Of a stretch of DNA of 5,971 nucleotides, positions 1 through 5,874 are shown piece after piece. Every line of letters begins with the position of its first letter. Positions within the stretch are counted from its first letter, which is position 1. Below the pieces are notes generated by a model. The model ran no database searches and was not told the DNA's origin. It worked only from the letters and a program-made list of their open reading frames with translations. The position numbers and the translations under genes are program-made. The stretch is from Candidatus Stercoripulliclostridium merdigallinarum (GTDB lineage: Bacteria > Bacillota > Clostridia > Christensenellales > DTU072), in contig DVNF01000170.1 in assembly GCA_018714575.1 (NCBI GenBank), positions 1 through 5,971 of the forward strand. The letters are read 5' to 3'.

Positions 1-105
1 CGGCGGAGCTGCCCCTGTTTCGTTTCTCTCTCGGTTTGCGGCGTTTTCGGCAATCGAAGATCGATTTTCGGTTTTATCGGACAAAGTGTCGCGTTTGTTA
101 TCCAT
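1..105 (-). CDS. Partial CDS, N-terminal 35 codons of an unrecognised hydrophilic protein (continues past the left edge)
   Basis: The frame opens with ATG at 105-103 and stays open for 35 codons to the window edge, so only the N-terminus is visible. It begins MDNKRDTLSDKTENR and is rich in Asp, Glu, Lys, Arg and Asn, with no hydrophobic segment. That suggests a disordered leader rather than a folded domain or signal peptide. The start overlaps the end of the yqeY-like gene by 8 bases (ATGGATAA), which is typical of translational coupling in an operon. No good ribosome binding site stands in front: an A-rich AAAAAAGATAA precedes the ATG, and the nearest GAGG is 15 bases away. The function cannot be judged from this fragment. 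Codon composition resembles the neighbouring genes. It could be a chance open frame, but the overlap, orientation and absence of stops favour a real gene. Confidence 0.5.
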   Translation of the reverse strand, partial: MDNKRDTLSDKTENRSSIAENAANRERNETGAAPP

Positions 106-526
106 TTATCTTTTTTAATACCTCGCTGACCAACCTCATATCGCACTTCCCGGCATATTCGGCTTTGAAATGCTTCATCACTACGGGTACCGATTTATCG
201 GGAAGGGAGTTTATAACAGCGGCTATCTCGTCCGCGCTCATCATTTGAGGCAGAAAGCCTTTGACGATCGCGATCTGAGCGTCAAGCGCGGCTACGCTCT
301 CGGCTCTGCCGGCTTTTTCAAATCCCTGTCTTTCGTCCTGAAGTTCCTTTTCCGCCTTTTGCAAAACGGCTATTACGTCGGAATCTTTTAACTCCGCTCC
401 TTTCGCGCGCAGCTCGATCTCCGCTAACATTACCTTGTTCAAGACTACGCCCAGTACTCCCGAAGCGTTCTTGTCATGCGCTTTCATCGCGTCTATTTTT
501 GCTTTCTTTATATCGTCTTTTAACAT
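98..526 (-). CDS. yqeY: GatB/YqeY domain-containing protein
   Basis: This 142-residue protein matches the length and pattern of the stand-alone YqeY family (about 148 residues). The family resembles the C-terminal tRNA-interacting domain of the GatB amidotransferase subunit, but its cellular role is not settled. Family hallmarks are an N-terminal helix with MLKDDIKKAKIDAMKA; a middle segment rich in Glu and Lys (QKAEKELQDERQGFEKAGR, about residues 56-74) that replaces the usual KQR-type stretch; FLPQMMSADEI at about 91-101, equivalent to the common YLPxxLSxxEI; and a C-terminal helical part with VMKHFKAEYAGKCDMRLVSEVLKK. The start is supported by GGAGGG at 540-535, 8 bases before the ATG. The gene lies 57 bases after the pseudouridine synthase stop, the widest gap in the block. 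The family often sits beside rpsU in Bacilli; no rpsU is visible here. The family call is firm; the function is open. Confidence 0.93.
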   Translation of the reverse strand: MLKDDIKKAKIDAMKAHDKNASGVLGVVLNKVMLAEIELRAKGAELKDSDVIAVLQKAEKELQDERQGFEKAGRAESVAALDAQIAIVKGFLPQMMSADEIAAVINSLPDKSVPVVMKHFKAEYAGKCDMRLVSEVLKKING

Positions 527-534
527 ATATCCGT

Positions 535-540
535 CCCTCC
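535..540 (-). promoter_or_regulatory. Ribosome binding site of the yqeY-like gene
   Basis: GGAGGG on the minus strand lies 8 bases before the ATG at 526-524. It is one of the two clearest Shine-Dalgarno sites in the minus-strand block. It fixes the start codon and suggests that yqeY is translated independently of the upstream gene. Confidence 0.8.
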
Positions 541-583
541 GTAAATTTATAGTCGTTTAATTTTAATTTTGTCGGTCGGCTGT

Positions 584-1309
584 TTACATCTTTATGGATA
601 ACTTTGTTTGAATATCGAAAAATTTCCACGGAACTTCTTCCTTGGGCGGGTAGACCCTGAAAACCAATTTTTCTTTGGTTACGGGGTGCGAAAAGCGTAT
701 TTCGGTAGCCCAAAGCGCCATATTATATCCTTCAGGCGATTTGCCTAAGCCATACTTCGCGTCCCCGAAAATCGGACAGCCGATCGTTTTTAACTGTACC
801 CGGATCTGGTGGCTGCGCCCCGTATAGATATGTATATCCAACAGCGCAAGGTTCTCCCTGGTTTCCATCGTGTCGTATTCCATCAATGCAAGCTTGGCGC
901 CTTCCGTGGCTATCGGCACGCAGTATACCGTATTTTTTGCTTCGTCTTTATACAAAGCGTTCTTTAAAAAAGCTTTCTTTTCCTTGGGAATCCCCGTGGT
1001 AACCGCCAAATACCTCTTTTCAAAATCTCCCGATTTAATGCTTTCCTGCAATCTGGCCGCCGCTTTGGACGTCTTTGCAAAAACCATGACGCCGCCCGTC
1101 GGTCTGTCCAAACGGTGGACTAAACCCAAGTACGCTTCGCCGGGCTTTTCGTATTTGTCCTTTAAATAACGTTTCAGCGCGTTCAGCAGGTCGTCGTCGC
1201 CGCTTTGATCTTCTGCAACCGGCATGTTCTGCGGCTTTACAACCACTAACAAGTGATTGTCTTCGTATACTATATTGATGTCGTTGTAGTCTATCATATT
1301 GTCCTTCAT
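584..1309 (-). CDS. RluA-family RNA pseudouridine synthase, stand-alone catalytic domain
   Basis: The enzyme isomerises uridine to pseudouridine in rRNA or tRNA. The 241 residues carry the RluA hallmarks in order: INIVYEDNHLLVVVKPQNMPV (11-31); the catalytic loop HRLDRPTGG (65-73), where D68 is the expected nucleophilic aspartate; KRYLAV (98-103); YTGRSHQIRVQL (162-173), equivalent to the usual TGRxHQIRVH motif; and FGDAKYG (181-187). There is no N-terminal S4 domain, so it resembles the shorter RluA/TruC-like members rather than RluC or RluD; its target base cannot be read from sequence. It starts about 10 bases after the methyltransferase stop. The start is uncertain: ATG 1309 has no Shine-Dalgarno sequence, while AAGGA just inside the frame lies 4 bases before a second ATG (Met5, 1297-1295), which would give 237 residues. 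The family call is very secure. Confidence 0.95.
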   Translation of the reverse strand: MKDNMIDYNDINIVYEDNHLLVVVKPQNMPVAEDQSGDDDLLNALKRYLKDKYEKPGEAYLGLVHRLDRPTGGVMVFAKTSKAAARLQESIKSGDFEKRYLAVTTGIPKEKKAFLKNALYKDEAKNTVYCVPIATEGAKLALMEYDTMETRENLALLDIHIYTGRSHQIRVQLKTIGCPIFGDAKYGLGKSPEGYNMALWATEIRFSHPVTKEKLVFRVYPPKEEVPWKFFDIQTKLSIKM

Positions 1310-1319
1310 ATCGGTTTAA

Positions 1320-2192
1320 TTATTCGAAATGTGTAAACGCGCTGGCTCCCGAAGGCAAAACGACGTTTTTTCTGCCGGTAGGCAAAGCCAATTCGTATGC
1401 TTCGGTGCTTCCTATGCCGTTCAAGGCGATGTCTATTACATTCTTCATTACCGTGGGTTGTAAACCGGTGGTGTAAGAATTTATCAGAAAAAATAAAGGA
1501 TTATCCGACAGCAACATTACCGTCCGCTTTACAAAGTCGAACACGGTGTCTTCCAATTTCCAAATTTCACCTTTAGGACCTCTGCCGTAGCTTGGAGGGT
1601 CCATAATCACCGCGTCATAGCGGTTGCCGCGGCGAATCTCGCGTTCGACGAACTTCATGCAATCGTCTACGATATACCTCATTGCTTTTGGTCCCAGTCC
1701 CGACAGAACGGCGTTTTTACCAGCGCGTTCGCACATGGCTTTGGCGGCGTCTACATGAGTGACTTCGGCGCCTTCCTTTGCGCAAGCTACCGAAGCTCCG
1801 CCCGTATATGCGAACAGGTTCAGTACCTTTACGGCTCTGCCGGACGTTGCCGCAGCGGCAATCAGTTCCCGCATCTTTGACCAATTATAAGCCTGTTCCG
1901 GAAAAATACCCGTATGTTTGAACCCCATTAATTTCAGGCTGAACTTTAAATCCCGCCAACCGATATTAAATTCTTCGGGCACTCTTTTAAGGTACTCCCA
2001 GCTGCCGCCGCCCGACTTCGACCTGCGATATACGGCATTCAAGCCGGGATACTTTTCCAAATCGAACGGTGCCCCCCAAATTATTTGAGGGTCGGGGCGC
2101 AACAAAGTAACCGAGCCGAAACGTTCCAATTTCATTCCGTCCCCGGTTTCAATCACTTCGTAATCTTTCCAATCGCCGGCAAGTCCTATCAT
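1320..2192 (-). CDS. Class I SAM-dependent methyltransferase, COG1092/RlmI-like, probably acting on RNA
   Basis: This 290-residue protein is a Rossmann-fold methyltransferase. An N-terminal substrate region begins DWKDYEVIETGDGMKLERFG (7-26) and includes RRSKSGGGSWEY (56-67). Motif I for SAM binding is VLNLFAYTGGASVACAKEGAEV (123-144), followed by the acidic residue D148 in THVDAAK. Motif IV is MDPPSYGRG (197-205). The overall pattern is closest to the COG1092 group that includes RlmI (23S rRNA m5C1962), but the N-terminal PUA domain of RlmI is absent. The segment equivalent to motif VI reads INSYTTG (237-243) and has no cysteine, so m5C chemistry is doubtful and I give no gene symbol. The start overlaps the regulator stop as ATGA (2192-2189) with no strong Shine-Dalgarno site, implying translational coupling. 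Lying next to a pseudouridine synthase supports an RNA-modification role. The fold is sure; the substrate is unknown. Confidence 0.9.
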   Translation of the reverse strand: MIGLAGDWKDYEVIETGDGMKLERFGSVTLLRPDPQIIWGAPFDLEKYPGLNAVYRRSKSGGGSWEYLKRVPEEFNIGWRDLKFSLKLMGFKHTGIFPEQAYNWSKMRELIAAAATSGRAVKVLNLFAYTGGASVACAKEGAEVTHVDAAKAMCERAGKNAVLSGLGPKAMRYIVDDCMKFVEREIRRGNRYDAVIMDPPSYGRGPKGEIWKLEDTVFDFVKRTVMLLSDNPLFFLINSYTTGLQPTVMKNVIDIALNGIGSTEAYELALPTGRKNVVLPSGASAFTHFE

Positions 2193-4984
2193 AAGTCGTT
2201 ATCTTCGTTTTGTAATATTTCGGTTGCCAAGGATTCGTATGCCGAAGTGTTGTCGATATTTTTCAGCACCGACCAAAACTCCTTAGCGTCGGTCTTGTGG
2301 TTTTCCCTGGCAAGCAACCTGATTACGTTTATCAATCCGAAAATCAGTTCGTGCCTTACCGCGTTCCTGGCGTTATTAAAGTCGGCATAATCCAATTCCG
2401 TGCAAAGATCGCCTTTGTACAGCCGTAAAATATTTCGCATGATCCTGACTTTTTCGGTCAAAGATTCGGTTTCGGAAAAGTCGCGGCTGAGTTTTAAAAA
2501 TCTGTGATAGTCGCAGTTCAAATCTTCCAAATGCAATACGTAAGTCGAATTGATATATTCAAGCTTGAACTTTATACCGTACTGCGTCAGAGTTTTTCTG
2601 ATAATATTATTTGTGGTTTTCAGATTGTTTATCGCAGAATCGTATACGTAATCTTTCCACATATAGTCGATAATTACGTTACGATCGATACCGTTTTCCC
2701 CTGCCAGGATATAATGCAAGAACAATTCCTTCGATTTTCTGGTTTTCCATTGAATTTCCTTGCCGTGCGAAGTTATCGAAGTGACCCCCGCGCCCAACAT
2801 AGTGACGTTCAATATTCCCTGGTCGCCGCCTGCTCCGTTTTTAGAATCGATCAACGCCTTTATCTTTGACACGATATCGGGTTCTATGTTATGAGATTCG
2901 GCTTCCGACAAAATCGGTCCGAACACGGCGGTGTCGGTCAATACCATACGCATACCGTAGTTTTCGCTGCACCTTAAAATATTTGTGACGATAGAATCGA
3001 CGTCACGGATACCGCCCTTTGCCAACAGACAGTTTGCCGCAAGTCCCATGCTGTACAACCAAACGAAAGAACGGTTTTCGGCGGCGTCTATAGCAAGAGT
3101 CGCCGCTTTATAGCTTCTGGCACGGTTGCCGTCTTTCAAAGCCGCATATGAATATATCTGATACATCATCGAACGATACTTCGGCGCCATGGCTTCCGAT
3201 TCGTGCAAGTATAAATTGGCCAGTTTTTCGGCGTATGCCACTCTGCCAAAAATACAGTTCAAATAACACCTGACGTATACGGTAAAGTACCTTTCGAAAC
3301 CGTAATCGCCGCCGGTCAGTCTGCTGTACGCCATGTCCGAATACTTCAGCGCGGATTCCTCGTTACCGTAAAAGCTTTCCATCAAAGCCTTTACAGAATA
3401 CAGCATGTGAATGTCGTTGAACAACGAATTGTTTATTGCGTAGCTAAGAGCTTCGTCCACCAAACTTTTCGTGCGCTTTAAATCGCCGTCAAAATAGTTC
3501 ATGGCTATTATTCTTAACGGCACTACGTACAGCGGAAACAGTTTTTTTATACGTTCCGCCGTTTCCATGGATTTTCTGTAGTTGCCTATTCCGAAATAAT
3601 AGGTCTCTATATTTTCCATCAGCTTCAGCGACCAAAACTGCCGATCTCCGTCCGGCTCGTTCAGGACGGCTTCCGCCTCTGAAACCGAAAGCTTTCCGTG
3701 GCGAATCGAAGCCGAAGCTATATATTGCAATACCTTGAAATAGAACAAGTCGTCCCCCGTAAATTGGTCCTTTAGGTTCCAATACAAGCTGTTTAGGGAT
3801 TCCTCGTCGCCCTTTTTGTAATAACAATATATCTTTAAATAATCCGCGCAAGCTATCGAACGCGTTTGACCTTTACTCTTGAACTCTTCTATTATCTTGT
3901 CCGCCTCGGTCAAGACTTCGTCATAATTACGGTCGTGTTTGGCTTTGAAGCACGTGCCCATCAAAGCGGCATAAGGATATTTATCTATTTCCGCAGACAC
4001 CCTGATTTCGTTATGCGCCGATATGAAATTCATGGCGTCGACTATTTCCGTATCGGAAGCTATGGCGTTCTGCACGGCACGATCGATCATCGCGGTATTG
4101 CCGCACCTGTAAGCAAACAATAAAGCGTCATAGGAAGATACGTTTTGTTGCAGGTAATCGAACAATCTCTGTTCCGCGGGAACGGATACGTAATCGCCCA
4201 TGTGATGGTTCAACTGTCTGTCCCTACCAGCCAGATATTCGACAAGTTCGCTCTTCAGCACGAAAAATTCTGTCCCCGAAGTATGAACGCACTTTGTCAG
4301 ATAACCGCCGTTTGCACCGCACAGTTCCTCCAGGCGTTCCTGTGCGTCGGGACAAATTTCCTGTAAAACGCCTTTCGGGAAAGACCCGTATTTGCCTATA
4401 TATTTTAATAGTGCCACGTCCTCTATGGGAATCGCGGTCAAATACATTTCGGGAGTACAAAAGCCCGTAGCCGGCGGCAAAGAATCTTTGTCGATTATCC
4501 CGGGGCATTTGGGTTCCAACTTGACTACGGGAATATTCAGATAACAATCGGACGACAATATTATACGCACGTTTGCGGGCGCCTTTGAAATCAAATACAC
4601 GTACTTTTCAAAAATATTGACGTCGGAAATCAATTCCAATCTTTCAAAAATCAATAAAACGTTTTTTTCCAACGCCTTCAAATAGTCCAAAACCACGCGA
4701 ATTACGACGTCGGAACCGTTATATTTGGAATCGCAAAACAAAATCTGCTTTATCCGCATCAGCTGCGCGGGTTGATCGCAAAGCACTTTCCCTGCCAAGG
4801 TTACGCAAAGCTGTCTTAGATCGTCGACTGCGGCATTGAACCTGTAGATATATTCAAACTTCCCGGATAACTCCTGTAAAAAACCTTCTTTGTCGTATTC
4901 GGACGGTGCAAATAAAAAAGTCGCCGTCTGATCGGAACTCACAATGTCGTTTATTAAAGTACTGATACCCGTTTCAAGCTTCAT
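2189..4984 (-). CDS. Large AfsR/MalT-like transcriptional regulator: degenerate STAND ATPase, helical repeats, C-terminal winged helix with BTAD-like tail
   Basis: This 931-residue cytoplasmic regulator has three parts. Residues 1-250 look like the MalT-type STAND ATPase, but the nucleotide motifs are eroded. LFAPSEYDKEGFL (24-36) sits where APAGYGKTTL is expected, and LLIFERLELI (110-119) where LVLDDYHLI is expected. RIILSSDCYLNIPV (140-153) matches the following sensor strand, and TAIPIEDVALLKYIGKYGSFP (183-203) matches the small helical domain after it. Residues about 270-720 are helical repeats of TPR/MalT type. From about 726, LGAGVTSITSHGKEIQWKTRKSKELF starts an OmpR/SARP-like winged helix, with the probable recognition helix at SAINNLKTTNNIIRKTL (58-74 of this part). 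A BTAD-like helical tail follows NCDYHRFLKL and is shorter than usual. The start is fixed by AGGAG at 4994-4990. It heads the operon and may regulate it; targets are unknown. Confidence 0.88.
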   Translation of the reverse strand: MKLETGISTLINDIVSSDQTATFLFAPSEYDKEGFLQELSGKFEYIYRFNAAVDDLRQLCVTLAGKVLCDQPAQLMRIKQILFCDSKYNGSDVVIRVVLDYLKALEKNVLLIFERLELISDVNIFEKYVYLISKAPANVRIILSSDCYLNIPVVKLEPKCPGIIDKDSLPPATGFCTPEMYLTAIPIEDVALLKYIGKYGSFPKGVLQEICPDAQERLEELCGANGGYLTKCVHTSGTEFFVLKSELVEYLAGRDRQLNHHMGDYVSVPAEQRLFDYLQQNVSSYDALLFAYRCGNTAMIDRAVQNAIASDTEIVDAMNFISAHNEIRVSAEIDKYPYAALMGTCFKAKHDRNYDEVLTEADKIIEEFKSKGQTRSIACADYLKIYCYYKKGDEESLNSLYWNLKDQFTGDDLFYFKVLQYIASASIRHGKLSVSEAEAVLNEPDGDRQFWSLKLMENIETYYFGIGNYRKSMETAERIKKLFPLYVVPLRIIAMNYFDGDLKRTKSLVDEALSYAINNSLFNDIHMLYSVKALMESFYGNEESALKYSDMAYSRLTGGDYGFERYFTVYVRCYLNCIFGRVAYAEKLANLYLHESEAMAPKYRSMMYQIYSYAALKDGNRARSYKAATLAIDAAENRSFVWLYSMGLAANCLLAKGGIRDVDSIVTNILRCSENYGMRMVLTDTAVFGPILSEAESHNIEPDIVSKIKALIDSKNGAGGDQGILNVTMLGAGVTSITSHGKEIQWKTRKSKELFLHYILAGENGIDRNVIIDYMWKDYVYDSAINNLKTTNNIIRKTLTQYGIKFKLEYINSTYVLHLEDLNCDYHRFLKLSRDFSETESLTEKVRIMRNILRLYKGDLCTELDYADFNNARNAVRHELIFGLINVIRLLARENHKTDAKEFWSVLKNIDNTSAYESLATEILQNEDNDL

Positions 4985-4989
4985 TTGTT

Positions 4990-4994
4990 CTCCT
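4990..4994 (-). promoter_or_regulatory. Ribosome binding site of the large regulator
   Basis: AGGAG on the minus strand lies 5 bases before the ATG at 4984-4982. It supports that start codon for the 931-residue regulator. Confidence 0.8.
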
Positions 4995-5033
4995 GTTCAA
5001 TTACCCTTTTCACAACTATACTTTGGTAAATAT

Positions 5034-5062
5034 ATTGTAAATTAATCGTAAATAAAAGTCAA
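5034..5062 (-). promoter_or_regulatory. Candidate sigma-A promoter of the regulator operon
   Basis: Read on the minus strand, TTGACT (5062-5057) is followed after exactly 17 bases by TACAAT (5039-5034). Each hexamer has five of six consensus bases. Transcription would start near 5027, leaving a leader of about 43 bases that contains the AGGAG site. A second, weaker pair (TTTACA 5041-5036 and TATAGT 5020-5015) has only a 15-base spacer. This is the only convincing promoter found for the whole minus-strand block. Confidence 0.6.
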
Positions 5063-5067
5063 GTGAA

Positions 5068-5105
5068 TTATCGGTGAACGTAAGCGCATTCGCCTGCTTC
5101 GATAA
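5068..5105. repeat. Interrupted dyad upstream of the regulator promoter (possible operator)
   Basis: TTATCG (5068-5073) and CGATAA (5100-5105) are perfect inverted repeats. Within them, AAGC and GCTT pair, with GCTT directly abutting the right arm, so the right arm reads GCTTCGATAA and the left arm is the same sequence broken by an 8-base insertion. The element lies just upstream of the -35 hexamer of the minus-strand promoter. It may be a regulator-binding site, but dyads of this length also arise by chance. Confidence 0.25.
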
Positions 5106-5127
5106 GACTATACTATATAGGTAAGTG

Positions 5128-5173
5128 TTTTACTATTATAAATTTATTTTTTATTACTTTTTTAACAGTAAAA
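5128..5173. repeat. Inverted repeat TTTTACT/AGTAAAA in the AT-rich divergent spacer
   Basis: TTTTACT (5128-5134) and AGTAAAA (5167-5173) form a perfect 7-base dyad 32 bases apart. A second dyad, AAATTTT (5171-5177) and AAAATTT (5184-5190) with a 6-base loop, overlaps its right arm. The stretch between them is strongly AT-rich and contains TATAAA-like and TAAAAT-like hexamers that could serve the plus-strand genes, but no well-spaced -35 hexamer accompanies them. In DNA this AT-rich, chance pairing is likely; an operator role is only possible. Confidence 0.2.
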
Positions 5174-5226
5174 TTTTTCCATTAAAATTTCTTCACAATC
5201 CGCGATCCGGGCGAATATATTAAGGC

Positions 5227-5233
5227 GAGGTGA
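5227..5233 (+). promoter_or_regulatory. Ribosome binding site that decides the start of the 82-residue gene
   Basis: GAGGTGA matches the complement of the 16S 3' end, with the GAGG core 5 bases before ATG 5236. The alternative in-frame GTG at 5230 lies inside this site, so the ATG is the likely start. Confidence 0.75.
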
Positions 5234-5235
5234 CA

Positions 5236-5484
5236 ATGAACATCAACGATTATATCAAGAAAAAAAGCCGTAACAATATCTCTCCGGAAGAAGCCGTAAA
5301 AAAATATGCCGCCATGGACGAACAAAGCCTGATGGCGGAGTTGTTTAAAACGGCGGAGGAGGGCAGAGCCTCCGGAGAACTGACCGACGAAGTAATCGAC
5401 AATTTTTATACCACCGTGTCCCCTATGCTTTCCCCCGAACAATCGGAACGCATGCGCGAATTGATACGCGAATTGAAAAAGTAA
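5236..5484 (+). CDS. Small charged helical protein of unknown function
   Basis: I do not recognise a family. The protein has 82 residues when started at ATG 5236 (84 from the GTG at 5230), and GAGGTGA supports the ATG. It begins MNINDYIKKKSRNN and then looks wholly helical, with helices starting at SPEEAVKKYAAMDEQSLMAE and EVIDNFYTTVSPMLSPEQ and ending in the amphipathic, basic SERMRELIRELKK. Predicted turns fall at Ser-Pro and Gly positions. There is no signal peptide, membrane segment or metal motif, so a cytoplasmic protein-interaction role is plausible. It diverges from the large regulator and is followed after only three bases by the Asn/Gly-rich gene, so the two are very likely co-transcribed and translationally linked. 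Codon use matches the neighbouring genes. That it is a real gene is fairly sure; its function is unknown. Confidence 0.8.
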   Translation: MNINDYIKKKSRNNISPEEAVKKYAAMDEQSLMAELFKTAEEGRASGELTDEVIDNFYTTVSPMLSPEQSERMRELIRELKK

Positions 5485-5487
5485 GTT

Positions 5488-5874
5488 ATGGATATTTCTT
5501 CTCTGCTGCCTTTATTGCTATTGCAAAACACTTTTTCGGGTTCCGGTTCCTCCGGTAACGGCATGGCCGATATGTTAAAAATTTTCGGCGCCATGAACGG
5601 CGTAAATCCCCTGTTCAATGCGTTCGGAAACTTAGGCAATTCGGGCGGAACGAACTTCGGAAACTTGTTTAAAAACAACCCTTTCTCCGCAGCATTCGGA
5701 AACAATAACGCCGGATCCGCCGGAAATTCGGACGGACGCAATTACCGAAACGACTCCGGCTATGGTAATACCTATAATAATACTTACCGCGACAATCCCT
5801 CTAAGGACAACCTGAACGCGATGTTCCCGGAAGAATTATTGAAAATGTTGCGGAATTTAAACAGAAAAAAATGA
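5488..5874 (+). CDS. Asn/Gly-rich low-complexity protein with Phe-Gly motifs, unknown function
   Basis: I do not recognise a family. The 128 residues fall into three parts: a short hydrophobic N-terminus MDISSLLPLLLLQN; a low-complexity middle; and a helical tail FPEELLKMLRNLNRKK (113-128). By my count 25 residues are Asn and 17 are Gly. Phe-Gly pairs occur at 33, 46, 57 and 70, the last three as FGN. A Tyr/Asn-rich stretch follows (85-103, NYRNDSGYGNTYNNTYRDN). The composition is that of a disordered, prion-like or self-associating segment. The hydrophobic start is too short and lacks positive charge for a normal signal peptide, so a cytoplasmic location is likelier. The ATG is three bases after the upstream stop, with no clear Shine-Dalgarno site, implying coupled translation. 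The stop codon lies inside a hairpin. Coding status is likely; the role is unknown. Confidence 0.75.
   Translation: MDISSLLPLLLLQNTFSGSGSSGNGMADMLKIFGAMNGVNPLFNAFGNLGNSGGTNFGNLFKNNPFSAAFGNNNAGSAGNSDGRNYRNDSGYGNTYNNTYRDNPSKDNLNAMFPEELLKMLRNLNRKK

Noticed and set aside
533..583. Possible internal promoter before the yqeY-like gene (CCGACA, 18 bases, TATAAA on the minus strand)
   Set aside because: The -35 box has only four of six consensus bases, and transcription would start almost on top of the ribosome binding site. It is kept only as a weak possibility.
870..1169. Open frame of 99 codons on the plus strand inside the pseudouridine synthase gene
   Set aside because: It is antisense to a gene with full RluA motifs, has no ribosome binding site I can see, and its product shows no recognisable domain.
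2504..2869. Plus-strand open frame of 121 codons opposite the C-terminal DNA-binding part of the regulator
   Set aside because: It is a shadow of the strongly motif-bearing minus-strand frame; its product has no coherent pattern.
3489..3851. Minus-strand open frame of 120 codons in another frame inside the regulator
   Set aside because: It lies wholly within the helical-repeat part of the regulator, and its Arg/Gly-rich product is typical of an out-of-frame reading.
5406..5741. Minus-strand open frame of 111 codons opposite the two small genes
   Set aside because: The Pro/Phe-rich product is the complement of the Gly/Asn-rich codons. The plus-strand pair has the better ribosome binding site and tight gene spacing.
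5236..5874. Toxin-antitoxin interpretation of the small two-gene unit
   Set aside because: Neither protein shows a nuclease, kinase, membrane-toxin or antitoxin DNA-binding motif; size and pairing alone are not enough.
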